Of a stretch of 45,553 bases of DNA, positions 32,431-40,797 are shown in pieces; the first letter of the stretch is position 1, and each line of letters opens with the position of its first letter. The notes below the pieces were generated by a model that saw only the letters and a program-made list of their open reading frames with translations, ran no database searches and was not told the DNA's origin. The translations under genes were made by a program, and so were the position numbers. The stretch lies in contig DWYI01000087.1 in the NCBI GenBank assembly GCA_019118765.1, forward strand, positions 1 through 45,553. Direction: 5' to 3'. The stretch is from Candidatus Allofournierella merdavium. Its GTDB lineage: Bacteria > Bacillota > Clostridia > Oscillospirales > Ruminococcaceae.

Positions 32431-32478
32431 GTATGAGAATATTTCATACTTTGCACAGCGGGCATTTGATGGTAGCCT
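32431..32478 (+). promoter_or_regulatory. shared palindromic operator and promoter, site 1 (transporter permease/ATPase)
   Basis: Operator GTATGAGAATATTTCATAC at 32431-32449. It is followed at once by a weak -35 (TTTGCA, 32450-32455), a 17-bp spacer and -10 TAGCCT (32473-32478). The same 19-bp palindrome type occurs at 34296 and 40688 with identical spacing to the -10. Confidence 0.8.
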
Positions 32479-32481
32479 AAG

Positions 32482-32527
32482 GATAGAAAATGACGCGCCG
32501 CGCCGCGGGTGTCCGCGCCGCGCTATC
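32482..32527 (+). other. GC-rich hairpin in the leader of the permease gene
   Basis: GATAG (32482-32486) pairs with CTATC (32523-32527). Inside are CGCG/CGCG and CGCGG/CCGCG stems with a 4-nt tip. It ends just before the AAAGGAGGAAG ribosome site. Similar hairpins occupy the same place in the other two units with the shared operator. Confidence 0.6.
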
Positions 32528-32554
32528 TTTGCAAAAGGAGGAAGAAAACCCGCT

Positions 32555-33330
32555 ATGTTCAGTTCGAAGAAGAAAACCGGCTTTTCCAAGTTCGTAGCGT
32601 CCATTCCCAACTGGGCCTGGCTCATCATTTCGCTGGTCACGGCGCTGCTGCTCTGGGTCGTGATCTCCCACACCAAAAAGGGCGGCGTCGTGTTCGCCAC
32701 TCCCCCCGAGGTGCTGGAGAGCCTCATCAAGCAGGCGTCCAGCGGCCTGCTGTGGGATCACGTCAGCCACAGCCTTTTCCGCGTGATCGCGGGCTTCAGC
32801 CTGGCCTTCGTGGCGGCCATCCCCGTCTCCTTCCTGATGGGCTGGTACGCCCCCTTCCGGCATGTGGTGGAGCCCTGGATCCAGTTCGTGCGCAACATCC
32901 CGCCCCTGGCCTACATCCCCCTGATCATCGTGGCCGCCGGCGTGGGCGAGCCCTCCAAGGTCATCGTGATCTTCATCGCCTGCTTCCTGGTGCTGGTGGT
33001 CACCATCTACCAGGGCGTGTGCAACGTGGACGTCACCCTCATCAAGGCCGCCCGCATCCTGGGCGCGTCCGACCGTGACATCTTCTTCCGGGTGGTCATC
33101 CCCGCCTCCACCCCCTTCATCCTCACCGGCGCCCGGCTGGGCCTGTCCGCCGCGCTGACCACCCTGGTGGCCGCCGAGCTCACCGGCGCATCCGAGGGCC
33201 TGGGCATGATGATCCAGAAGGCCAGCGGCTACTACGACATGGGCACCGTGCTCATGGGCATCATCGTTATCGGCATCATCGGCATCTCCATGGAGAAGCT
33301 GGTGCGGTTCTTAGAGAGGAGGCTCACAGG

Positions 33331-33355
<25 letters not shown>
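32555..33355 (+). CDS. ABC transporter permease, SsuC/TauC type
   Basis: 266 residues. Six membrane helices are visible, the first near WAWLIISLVTALLLWVVIS and the others from residue 65 on. The permease signature loop for ATPase coupling is present (GASDRDIFFRVVIPASTPFI). Members of this family import sulfonates, taurine, nitrate, bicarbonate or pyrimidine precursors. The ATG at 32555 follows AAAGGAGGAAG at a rather long distance. It overlaps the ATPase gene by 25 bp. The matching binding protein is encoded 1.1 kb downstream from a separate promoter with the same operator. Substrate not determinable from this subunit. Confidence 0.9.
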
Positions 33356-34122
<767 letters not shown>

Positions 34123-34140
34123 GCGCGGCATCCGCGAAAC

Positions 34141-34172
34141 ACGCCCCCGGGCCCCGCGGCCCGGGGGCGTTT
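34141..34172 (+). terminator. hairpin after the transporter ATPase gene
   Basis: ACGCCCCCGGGCC (34141-34153) and GGCCCGGGGGCGT (34158-34170) form a 13-bp stem with a 4-nt loop. Only a short TT follows, so termination may be partial. Confidence 0.65.
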
Positions 34173-34295
34173 CGCGCGCCGCCGGCCCGTTACAGCGGGG
34201 TTACAAATGAAAGGCGGGGCGGGAAGATCCCCCGGCAGAATCCACAAGGGCGGCCGGGACGCATTGGGCGAAAAGCCCAAAAAGTTTCCGGAAAA

Positions 34296-34343
34296 GTATG
34301 AGAATATTTCATACTTTTCAAGGCCCCTGTCTTCGCGTATACT
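34296..34343 (+). promoter_or_regulatory. shared palindromic operator and promoter, site 2 (binding protein)
   Basis: Operator GTATGAGAATATTTCATAC at 34296-34314, identical to site 1 over all 19 bases. -35 TTTTCA (34315-34320), a 17-bp spacer and -10 TATACT (34338-34343). Confidence 0.82.
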
Positions 34344-34387
34344 GGAGACAGTCAAAGCCGGGGGAGAAGCGTTCCCCCGCCGCAACA

Positions 34388-34408
34388 GCGGGGTGGCGTC
34401 CACCCCGC
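34388..34408 (+). other. GC-rich hairpin in the leader of the binding-protein gene
   Basis: GCGGGGTGG, loop CGT, CCACCCCGC: a 9-bp perfect stem about 13 bp before the GGAGG ribosome site. Same placement as the hairpins at 32482 and 40755. Confidence 0.6.
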
Positions 34409-34437
34409 AGGTCCATACAAATTGGAGGAAAGAACAT

Positions 34438-35511
34438 ATGAAAAAACTCGTCAGCTTTGTGCTGGCCGGCGCCCTGGCCCTGAGCCTGGCCGCCTGCGGC
34501 AGCACCCCCAGCAGCACCCCCGCTTCCACTCCGGCCTCCGAACCCGCCTCCGCGTCCGCCCCGGCTTCCGAGCCCGCCGAGCAGTTCGAGACCGTGGACC
34601 TGCGGGTGGCTTACATGCCCAACATGGGTTCCAACAGCCTGCTGGCCACCGCCATCAACATGGGCTACTTTGAGGAGATGGGCCTGAACGTCACCCTCAC
34701 CGAGTTCCAGGGCGGCCCCCAGGAGATCGCCGCCATGGCTTCCGGCGACATCGACATCTCCCAGATCGGCCACGGCGCTCATGCCCTGTGCATCGAGGGT
34801 CAGGCCAAGATCTTCCATCTGGACTGCACCAGTCTGGCTGACGCCGTGGTGGCCAACACCGAGAAGGGCATCAACTCCATCGCCGACCTGAAGGGCAAGA
34901 CCATCGCGGTGTCCAGCGGCACCTCCGCCGAGATCATCCTGAACCTGGCCCTGTCTTCCGCCGGCCTGACCCAGGACGACGTGACCCTGGTGGAGATGGA
35001 CGCCAACGGCATGGTGAGCGCCATGGTGAGCGGCGGCGTGGATGCCTGCGCCACCTGGAGCCCCAGCACCCTGACCATCGCCAACGCGCTGGGCGACAAG
35101 GCCCTGACCCTGGCCACCAACAACGACTACGTTGATCAGGTCACCTTCCCCTCCAGCTTCATCACCACCGAGGAGTTCGCCAATGCCAACCACGACGTGC
35201 TGGTGCGCTTCAGCCGCGCGCTGCTGAAGGCCCAGGATTACCGCGCCGCCAACATCGAAGAGGTGGCCAAGTGGGTGGCCAAGCAGTGCAAGGCCGACGA
35301 GCAGACCATGCTGGACTGCGTGGGCGAGGGCAACTGGCTCACCGGTGAGTTCATCGCCCAGGGCCTGAAGGACGGCACCGTCAAGAACTACTACCAGAAC
35401 CAGCAGAAGGTGTTCATCGACGCCGGCCGCATCACCGAGGAAGTGCCTGTGGAGGATTACATCCTGTTCGACGTCATGCAGGAGGCTGTGGACGCCACCT
35501 ACGGCGCCTGA
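34438..35511 (+). CDS. ABC transporter substrate-binding lipoprotein, SsuA/TauA/NMT1 type
   Basis: 357 residues. The lipoprotein signal has lipobox LAAC (Cys19), followed by a Ser/Pro/Ala linker to about residue 48. The binding domain begins VDLRVAYMPNMGSNSLLATA and has the family pattern: GYFEEMGLNVTL, IAAMASGDIDISQIG, ADLKGKTIAVSSGTSAEIIL, VSGGVDACATWSPST and the helical tail. SsuA/TauA/NrtA-type proteins bind small anions or sulfonates; ThiY-type relatives bind pyrimidines. Ligand residues cannot be assigned by eye. The ATG at 34438 has GGAGG. Its own promoter shares the operator of the permease/ATPase unit, supporting one three-part transporter, with extra binding protein made from the second promoter. 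Confidence 0.9.
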   Translation: MKKLVSFVLAGALALSLAACGSTPSSTPASTPASEPASASAPASEPAEQFETVDLRVAYMPNMGSNSLLATAINMGYFEEMGLNVTLTEFQGGPQEIAAMASGDIDISQIGHGAHALCIEGQAKIFHLDCTSLADAVVANTEKGINSIADLKGKTIAVSSGTSAEIILNLALSSAGLTQDDVTLVEMDANGMVSAMVSGGVDACATWSPSTLTIANALGDKALTLATNNDYVDQVTFPSSFITTEEFANANHDVLVRFSRALLKAQDYRAANIEEVAKWVAKQCKADEQTMLDCVGEGNWLTGEFIAQGLKDGTVKNYYQNQQKVFIDAGRITEEVPVEDYILFDVMQEAVDATYGA

Positions 35512-35539
35512 TCTTCCCACAACCGCATAAAAAGCACAC

Positions 35540-35577
35540 AGGGGGCATAAAGGCTGCTTTATGCCCCCTTTTTTTGC
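35540..35577 (+). terminator. terminator after the binding-protein gene
   Basis: AGGGGGCATAAAG (35540-35552) and CTTTATGCCCCCT (35557-35569) with a 4-nt loop, followed by a run of T. Confidence 0.92.
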
Positions 35578-35613
35578 GCCGCCAAACAAAAATGCCCCGG
35601 CGGCGGGCGAATG

Positions 35614-35622
35614 TGCTATAAT
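35614..35622 (+). promoter_or_regulatory. promoter of the two-component system, extended -10
   Basis: TGC directly before TATAAT (35617-35622), 32 bp before the histidine kinase start. No clear -35. Confidence 0.6.
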
Positions 35623-35653
35623 GGTGGTAAAAGGGGAAAAGGAGGGGGCGCCC

Positions 35654-37186
35654 ATGCTGGTGCTGGTGCTGGTGCTGATGGCCCTGGCCACGGTGGCGGT
35701 GGCCGCCAACCGGCGGGACGTGCTGTCCTTTTACCTGTGCGGGCTGAGCGCCAGCTTTGTGGTGATGATGTGCGGGGTGGTCACCTATGTGGCCAAGATG
35801 GGCGGCTACAACACCGCCCAGCGGCTGTTCCTCTTCCTCTCGCCCCACCTGCAGCTGTGGCTGCAGGGGCTGCCCGTGCCCCTGGGCACCCTGGGCTACA
35901 TGGTGGCCCTGGGGCGCAGCCTGTTCCCCTATTTCCTCTTGTGTCTGGGCATCTACCACTCCAACCTCCATTGGGTGCGCCGCCGTGAGACCGTTCTGCG
36001 GGCGCTGCACCTGCTGGGCACCGCCCTGCTGCTGGTCTACTACTGGCCGCCGGTGTTCCGCTGGGTGGTGGGGGGCCGCTTCTGGATGCTGGTGCTCATG
36101 CGGCGGGTCTGCCTGTGGTGGATCGCCGCCAGCGTGCTGGCCGCCGTGGCCCTGCTGCTGCAGGATTACTTCGCCACCACCTCCCCCTACTTCAAGCGCA
36201 GCAGCCGGCTGGTGGTGCTGGCGCTGGTGAGCATCACCGTGCTCTACGGCATGTACGCCATCCAGGACCCCGGCCAGATCTACAACTTCTACGTCTCGGA
36301 ATACATCCGCCTGGGCTCGCTGAACTACCTGCGCACCGCCCTTTCCAGCGGCTGGAGCTGGCTGCCCCTGGCGGCCTGCACCGTCTTCTTCGTGGTGCTG
36401 GGCACCTTCAACATGATCCATTACAGCCGCCTGAGCCAGTCGGAGGCCCAGGAGGACACCCGCCTCCGGCGCAAGTTCGACACCGCCTCCATGGGGGCGT
36501 CGGTGTTCGTGCACAGCATCAAAAACCAGCTGCTGGCCGCCCGGGTGGCCCACAAAAAGCTGCAGCAGGAACTGGAGAACCCCGAGCCCGATCTGGAAAA
36601 AGTGCGGGCCTGGGCCAAATGCCTGCGGGAGATGAACGCCTCCATGCTGGAGCGGATGGAGGAACTCTATCGCTCCATCAAGGTCAGCTACATCGCCCTG
36701 GTGCCGGTGGACAGCGGCGAGATCGTGGCGTCGGCCCTGGAGCGGCTGGCCCAGAAATACCCCGACGCGAAGGTGCAGGCGCACCAGAGCGTGCACGCGC
36801 TGGTGCTGGCCGACCGCACCCACATGGCCGAGGCGCTGTATAACCTGCTCACCAACGCCTGGGAGGCGGCGTCGGCCACCGGCGCGCCGAGGGTGGAGCT
36901 GCTGGTGCAGCCCGAGCGGCTGTGGCTGGACTTCATCGTGCGGGACAACGGCCCCGGCATCTCCCGCGCGGAACAAAAAAAGATCTTCGACCCCTTCTAC
37001 ACCAGCCGCAACACCAACACCAACTGGGGCATGGGCCTTTACTATGTGCGCCAGATCGTGAAAAGCCACCTGGGCCACCTGCAGATCAAAAGCAGCGAGG
37101 GCAAGGGCAGCACCTTCACCGTGATGCTGCCCCGCTATGTGCCCGGGCGGCAAAAGCGGACAAAGGAGGGGCGGGAAGAACCATGA
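35654..37186 (+). CDS. membrane sensor histidine kinase
   Basis: 510 residues. About seven membrane helices fill the first 260 residues, with no large extracellular domain, so sensing is probably within or at the membrane. The kinase core follows. The H-box is unusual, FVHSIKNQLLAAR (His in H-S-I-K-N-Q). The N-box is NLLTNAWEA, the G1 box DNGPGIS, the F-box FDPFYTS and the G2 region TNWGMGLYYVRQIV. The ATG at 35654 has GGAGGGGG. The stop overlaps the response-regulator start (ATGA). The pair sits between the transporter and the sugar operons; its signal and targets are unknown. Confidence 0.9.
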   Translation: MLVLVLVLMALATVAVAANRRDVLSFYLCGLSASFVVMMCGVVTYVAKMGGYNTAQRLFLFLSPHLQLWLQGLPVPLGTLGYMVALGRSLFPYFLLCLGIYHSNLHWVRRRETVLRALHLLGTALLLVYYWPPVFRWVVGGRFWMLVLMRRVCLWWIAASVLAAVALLLQDYFATTSPYFKRSSRLVVLALVSITVLYGMYAIQDPGQIYNFYVSEYIRLGSLNYLRTALSSGWSWLPLAACTVFFVVLGTFNMIHYSRLSQSEAQEDTRLRRKFDTASMGASVFVHSIKNQLLAARVAHKKLQQELENPEPDLEKVRAWAKCLREMNASMLERMEELYRSIKVSYIALVPVDSGEIVASALERLAQKYPDAKVQAHQSVHALVLADRTHMAEALYNLLTNAWEAASATGAPRVELLVQPERLWLDFIVRDNGPGISRAEQKKIFDPFYTSRNTNTNWGMGLYYVRQIVKSHLGHLQIKSSEGKGSTFTVMLPRYVPGRQKRTKEGREEP

Positions 37187-37848
37187 TCACCATTCTCATT
37201 GCCGACGATTTCGACCTGCTGCGGCAGGACCTGTCCGAGCTGCTCAACGCCCAGCCGGACATGAAGGTGGTGGGCCAGGCGTCCACCGGCGCCGCCATCG
37301 TGGAACTGGCCAAAAACGTCAAGAGCGACATGATCCTGATGGACATCGAGATGGAGAACGTCTCCGCCGGCATCCAGGCCGCCGAGGCCATCCACGACGC
37401 CGACCCCGACCGGCTCATCCTCTATCTCACCGCCCACGACACCGACCGCATGATCCTCACCGCCATGGGCACCGGCGCGGTGGACTACATCGTCAAGGGC
37501 GCCTCCGACGAGGAGGTGCTGGCCCACATCCGGGCCGCGGCGGGCGGCAACCCCATGCTGAGCGCCCGCATCCAGTCCACCGTCATCCGGGAGTACAACC
37601 GCCTGCGCCGCTCGGAGCAGAGCCTGCTGTTCTTCATCAACAACGTCTCCCAGCTCACAAGCACCGAGCGGGAGCTGGTGCGCCTGCTTTTGCAGGACAA
37701 AAAGGTCAAGGAGATCGCCGCCATCCGCTGTGTGGAGGTGGTGACCGTCAAGACCCAGATCAAGGGCCTGTTGCACAAGTTCGGCTGCACCCGCACCAAG
37801 GAGATCGTGGAGATGATCCGCCAGCTGAACATATCCCACCTGTTTTAA
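37183..37848 (+). CDS. response regulator, NarL/LuxR type
   Basis: 221 residues. The receiver domain has acidic residues IADDFD and the phospho-acceptor Asp in MILMDIEME, with the conserved Thr/Ser in LYLTAHD and Lys in YIVKG. The C-terminal LuxR/NarL-type helix-turn-helix spans about 155-215 (LTSTERELVRLLLQDKKVKEIAAI). The ATG overlaps the kinase stop, so they form a cognate pair. NarL-type regulators bind inverted heptamers. It is therefore a candidate to bind the GTATGA-N7-TCATAC palindromes that flank this gene on both sides, but that is inference from position only. Confidence 0.9.
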   Translation: MITILIADDFDLLRQDLSELLNAQPDMKVVGQASTGAAIVELAKNVKSDMILMDIEMENVSAGIQAAEAIHDADPDRLILYLTAHDTDRMILTAMGTGAVDYIVKGASDEEVLAHIRAAAGGNPMLSARIQSTVIREYNRLRRSEQSLLFFINNVSQLTSTERELVRLLLQDKKVKEIAAIRCVEVVTVKTQIKGLLHKFGCTRTKEIVEMIRQLNISHLF

Positions 37849-37894
37849 CGCCGGGGCGCGCCGCGCCCTGTTCCAAAGAGAAAGGAGAACCGTC

Positions 37895-38713
37895 ATGTAC
37901 GAATACTTCCACATCAGCGCCGAGGACCTGGGCAAAGACGCCAGGATCCCCCTTCTCAAGCTGGGCGATTCCGGCGAGGTCTTTTATGAGATCGCCATGG
38001 AGATGGTGAACACCATCAAAGAGAACAACGCCGCCGGCAAACACACCGTCTTCATCTGCCCGGTGGGCCCCGTGGGCCAGTACCCCATCTTTGTGCGGCT
38101 GGTCAACCGGGACCGCATCAGCCTGAAAAACTGCTGGTTCATCAACATGGACGAGTACCTCACCGACGAGGGCGAGTGGGTGGACAAGAGCCACCCGTTG
38201 AGCTTCCGCGGCTTCATGGACCGCACCGTCTACACCAAGATCGACCCCGAACTGCTGATGCCGGAGAGCCAGCGCATCTTCCCCGACCCCCACGACCCCG
38301 AGAACATCCAGCGGGTGATTGAGCGCCTTGGCGGCGTGGACGTGGCCTTCGGCGGCATCGGCATCAACGGGCACCTGGCCTTCAACGAGGCCCAGGATGA
38401 ACTGACCCCCGAACAGTTCGCCGAGCTGCCCACCCGGGTGCTCACCATCAGCCGGGAGACCCGCACCACCAACGCCATCGGCGACTACAACGGCGCCATC
38501 GACGCCATGCCCCGCAAGTGCGTGACCATCGGCATGAAGCAGATCCTCTCCGCGAAAAAGATCCGCCTGGGCGTCTTCCGCGACTGGCACCGCGCCGTGG
38601 TGCGCCAGGCGGCCTACGGCGAGGTGACGGCCCACTTCCCGGCCACCCTGGTGCAGCGCCACCCCGACGCCATGATCATCGTCAACGCCAACGCCGCGCA
38701 GCAGCCGTTCTAA
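37895..38713 (+). CDS. nagB: glucosamine-6-phosphate deaminase-like protein (NagB family, divergent)
   Basis: 272 residues of the NagB/6-phosphogluconolactonase family. NMDEYLTDEG carries the catalytic Asp. FGGIGINGHLAFNEAQ has Asn in place of the Asp found in E. coli, as Bacillus NagB also does. It differs from textbook NagB in two places: the GxxKA phosphate-binding segment reads FRDWHRAVVRQA (Lys to Arg), and the SxLQxH segment reads ATLVQRH. The nagA gene 25 bp downstream supports GlcNAc-6-phosphate catabolism (GlcN-6-P to Fru-6-P and ammonia). Given the altered residues, a related substrate cannot be excluded. The ribosome site is AAAGGAG. Confidence 0.8.
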   Translation: MYEYFHISAEDLGKDARIPLLKLGDSGEVFYEIAMEMVNTIKENNAAGKHTVFICPVGPVGQYPIFVRLVNRDRISLKNCWFINMDEYLTDEGEWVDKSHPLSFRGFMDRTVYTKIDPELLMPESQRIFPDPHDPENIQRVIERLGGVDVAFGGIGINGHLAFNEAQDELTPEQFAELPTRVLTISRETRTTNAIGDYNGAIDAMPRKCVTIGMKQILSAKKIRLGVFRDWHRAVVRQAAYGEVTAHFPATLVQRHPDAMIIVNANAAQQPF

Positions 38714-38738
38714 AGCGGGGCAGGGAAGGGAAACGAAT

Positions 38739-39893
38739 ATGGAACAGCTTGTCATCACCAACGCCCGGGTCTACACCGGCCACCGGTTCACCCCCCGGGA
38801 GATCTTTGTGGAAAAGGGCCGCGTCGCCCAGCTGGCAAAGCGGGTGGACGCCCCGGAAGATTGCCCCCGGCTGGACCTTGGAGGCCGGCGGCTGGCCCCC
38901 GGCTTTCTGGACATCCACACCCACGGCGGCGCCGGGGTGGACGTGAACGCCGCCACCGCCGCCCAGCTGAACGGCACCATCGGCCGCTTCTTCGCCAGCC
39001 AGGGCACCACCGGCTGGCTGTGCAGCGTGCTCACCGACACCCCCGAGCAGACCCTCTGGTGCATCGACCAGGCCAAGGCCGCCATGAAGGAGCAGGGCGA
39101 CTGGGCGCAGCTGCTGGGCGTGCATCTGGAGGGGCCCTTCCTGGCCAGCCAGTACAAGGGCGCCATGCCCGAGCACCTGCTGCAGAAGGGCTCGGCGCAG
39201 CTGTTTGAGAAGTACGAGGCCGCCGCCGAGGGGGCCATCAAGTACATGACCGTCAGCCCCGAGGTGGAGGGCGTGCCCGAGATGATCCGGGCCATCGCCG
39301 GCCGGGTGAAGGTGGCCATCGGCCACTCCGGCGCCGACTACGACACCGCCATGGAGTGCATCGAGAACGGCGCGGTGAGCGCCACCCACACCTTCAACGC
39401 CATGCGGCTGTTCCACCAGCACCAGCCGGCCATCATGGGCGCGGTGCTGGAGAGCGACGTGTACTGCGAGGCCATCTGCGACGGGCGGCACCTGCACCCC
39501 GGCAGCGTGCGGATGCTGCTCAAGTGCAAGGGCTGCGGCCGGGTGGTGGCCGTCACCGACAGCATCATGGCCGCCGGCCTGCCGGACGGCAACTACAAGC
39601 TGGGGGTGAACGACGTGGTGGTGGAGGACGGCGACGCGAAGCTCGCTTCCGACGGCACCCGCGCCGGCAGCACCCTCACCACCGGCCAGGCGCTGAAGAA
39701 CCTGGTGAAGTTCACCGGCGAGGGGCCGGAGACGGTGCTGCCCCTGCTCACCGAAAACCCCGCCGATCTGTTGGGTATGTCCCGCAAAGGCCGCATCGCC
39801 CCGGGCTGCGACGCCGACTTTGTGGTGCTGGACGACGACCTGTCCGTACTGCGCACCATCGTGGGCGGGCGCACGGTCTACACCGCCCGATGA
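38739..39893 (+). CDS. nagA: N-acetylglucosamine-6-phosphate deacetylase
   Basis: 384-residue amidohydrolase. Metal ligand motifs are in order: DIHTHGGAG (HxH), HLEGPFL (Glu), GHSGADYDTA (His), ATHTFNAM (His) and VAVTDSIMAAG (catalytic Asp). NagA removes acetate from GlcNAc-6-phosphate to give GlcN-6-phosphate for NagB. It is close behind nagB and overlaps the TauE/SafE-family gene by 4 bp (ATGA). The order nagB-nagA-permease suggests a single transcript, probably starting with read-through from the two-component genes or a promoter I cannot see in the 46-bp gap before nagB. Confidence 0.94.
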   Translation: MEQLVITNARVYTGHRFTPREIFVEKGRVAQLAKRVDAPEDCPRLDLGGRRLAPGFLDIHTHGGAGVDVNAATAAQLNGTIGRFFASQGTTGWLCSVLTDTPEQTLWCIDQAKAAMKEQGDWAQLLGVHLEGPFLASQYKGAMPEHLLQKGSAQLFEKYEAAAEGAIKYMTVSPEVEGVPEMIRAIAGRVKVAIGHSGADYDTAMECIENGAVSATHTFNAMRLFHQHQPAIMGAVLESDVYCEAICDGRHLHPGSVRMLLKCKGCGRVVAVTDSIMAAGLPDGNYKLGVNDVVVEDGDAKLASDGTRAGSTLTTGQALKNLVKFTGEGPETVLPLLTENPADLLGMSRKGRIAPGCDADFVVLDDDLSVLRTIVGGRTVYTAR

Positions 39894-40621
39894 GCGCGGC
39901 GATGACGCTGGTGCTGGTGGCGCTGATCTCGGTGGCGGGCAGCTTTGTGCAGGCCTCCACCGGCTTTGGCTACGCCGTCACCGTGATGGCCCTCTGGCCG
40001 CTGTTCCTGCCCTACAAGACCGCCCTGGTGGTGGAACTGGCGGCGGCGCTGGTGCTCTGCGTGGTGATCGCCGCGCGCTACTGGCGCTTTGTGAACTGGC
40101 GGCAGCTGCTGGTGCCCGGCTCCGTGGCCCTGGTCACCAACTGGCTGGGCCTGCAGATCATGTCCGGCACCTCCGACACGGTGCTGCGCCGGCTGCTGGG
40201 CGGCGCGCTGATGGTGCTGGCGGTCTACTTCCTCGCCTTTTCCGAAAAGCTGAAGATCCGGCCCACCGTGGCCGCCGGCCTCATCACCGGGGCGGTGGCG
40301 GGCCTGTCCGCCGGGATGTTCAGCATCGGCGGGCCGCCCATCGTCATCTACTATCTGGCCGCCTTCAAGGACAAGCGGGAGTACACCGCCAGCACCCAGA
40401 TGTTCTTCATCCTCATCAGCGTGTGGCTGCTGGTGATGCATGTGTTCATGGGCAACGTGAACGCCCAGGTCATCGCCTGCAGCGGCGCCGCCCTGGCGGG
40501 GCTGGGCATCGGCACGGCGGCGGGCCTGGCGGTGTTCAAGACCCTGCCCATGAAGCGCATCAAGCTGCTGGTGTACCTGTTCATGCTGGTGATGGGCCTG
40601 TACATCCTCATCGTCGGCTGA
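39890..40621 (+). CDS. TauE/SafE-family membrane transporter
   Basis: 243 residues with seven to eight membrane helices. Family motifs are ISVAGSFVQASTGFGYAV at the N-terminus and AVAGLSAGMFSIGGPPIVIYY at the start of the second half, the internal duplication typical of TauE/SafE (DUF81) proteins. Known or proposed cargoes include sulfite, sulfoacetate and other organic anions. Start overlaps the nagA stop. Coupling of this exporter-type permease to nagA is unusual. It could release acetate or another anion produced by the pathway, or serve the neighbouring anion-related system. A terminator follows. Confidence 0.85.
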   Translation: MSAAMTLVLVALISVAGSFVQASTGFGYAVTVMALWPLFLPYKTALVVELAAALVLCVVIAARYWRFVNWRQLLVPGSVALVTNWLGLQIMSGTSDTVLRRLLGGALMVLAVYFLAFSEKLKIRPTVAAGLITGAVAGLSAGMFSIGGPPIVIYYLAAFKDKREYTASTQMFFILISVWLLVMHVFMGNVNAQVIACSGAALAGLGIGTAAGLAVFKTLPMKRIKLLVYLFMLVMGLYILIVG

Positions 40622-40647
40622 AAGCCGGCGGCAAAGCCTGCCCCTTT

Positions 40648-40675
40648 CCCCCGCGGCGTGCCGCGGGGGATTTTT
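40648..40675 (+). terminator. terminator after the TauE/SafE gene
   Basis: CCCCCGCGGC (40648-40657) pairs with GCCGCGGGGG (40660-40669), followed by ATTTTT. Confidence 0.82.
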
Positions 40676-40687
40676 CCCGTTTTGCGA

Positions 40688-40735
40688 GTATGAGGCTTTT
40701 TCATACTCGCAATTGTGCCGCCGCTGCCGTATAAT
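40688..40735 (+). promoter_or_regulatory. shared palindromic operator and promoter, site 3 (PGI-like operon)
   Basis: Operator GTATGAGGCTTTTTCATAC (40688-40706), extended to GCGAGTATGA/TCATACTCGC. The -35 position reads TCGCAA (40707-40712), which is very poor. A 17-bp spacer leads to a perfect -10 TATAAT (40730-40735). The distance from operator end to -10 is 23 nt, as at sites 1 and 2. Confidence 0.82.
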
Positions 40736-40754
40736 GGAAACTGGACGAGATTGT

Positions 40755-40774
40755 GGCCGCGGCGCGCCGCGGCC
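40755..40774 (+). other. GC-rich palindrome in the leader of the PGI-like operon
   Basis: GGCCGCGGCGCGCCGCGGCC is a perfect 20-bp palindrome that will form a strong hairpin 10 bp before the AAGGGAGG ribosome site. Confidence 0.65.
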
Positions 40775-40797
40775 CGCGAAATAAGGGAGGGACGTGT

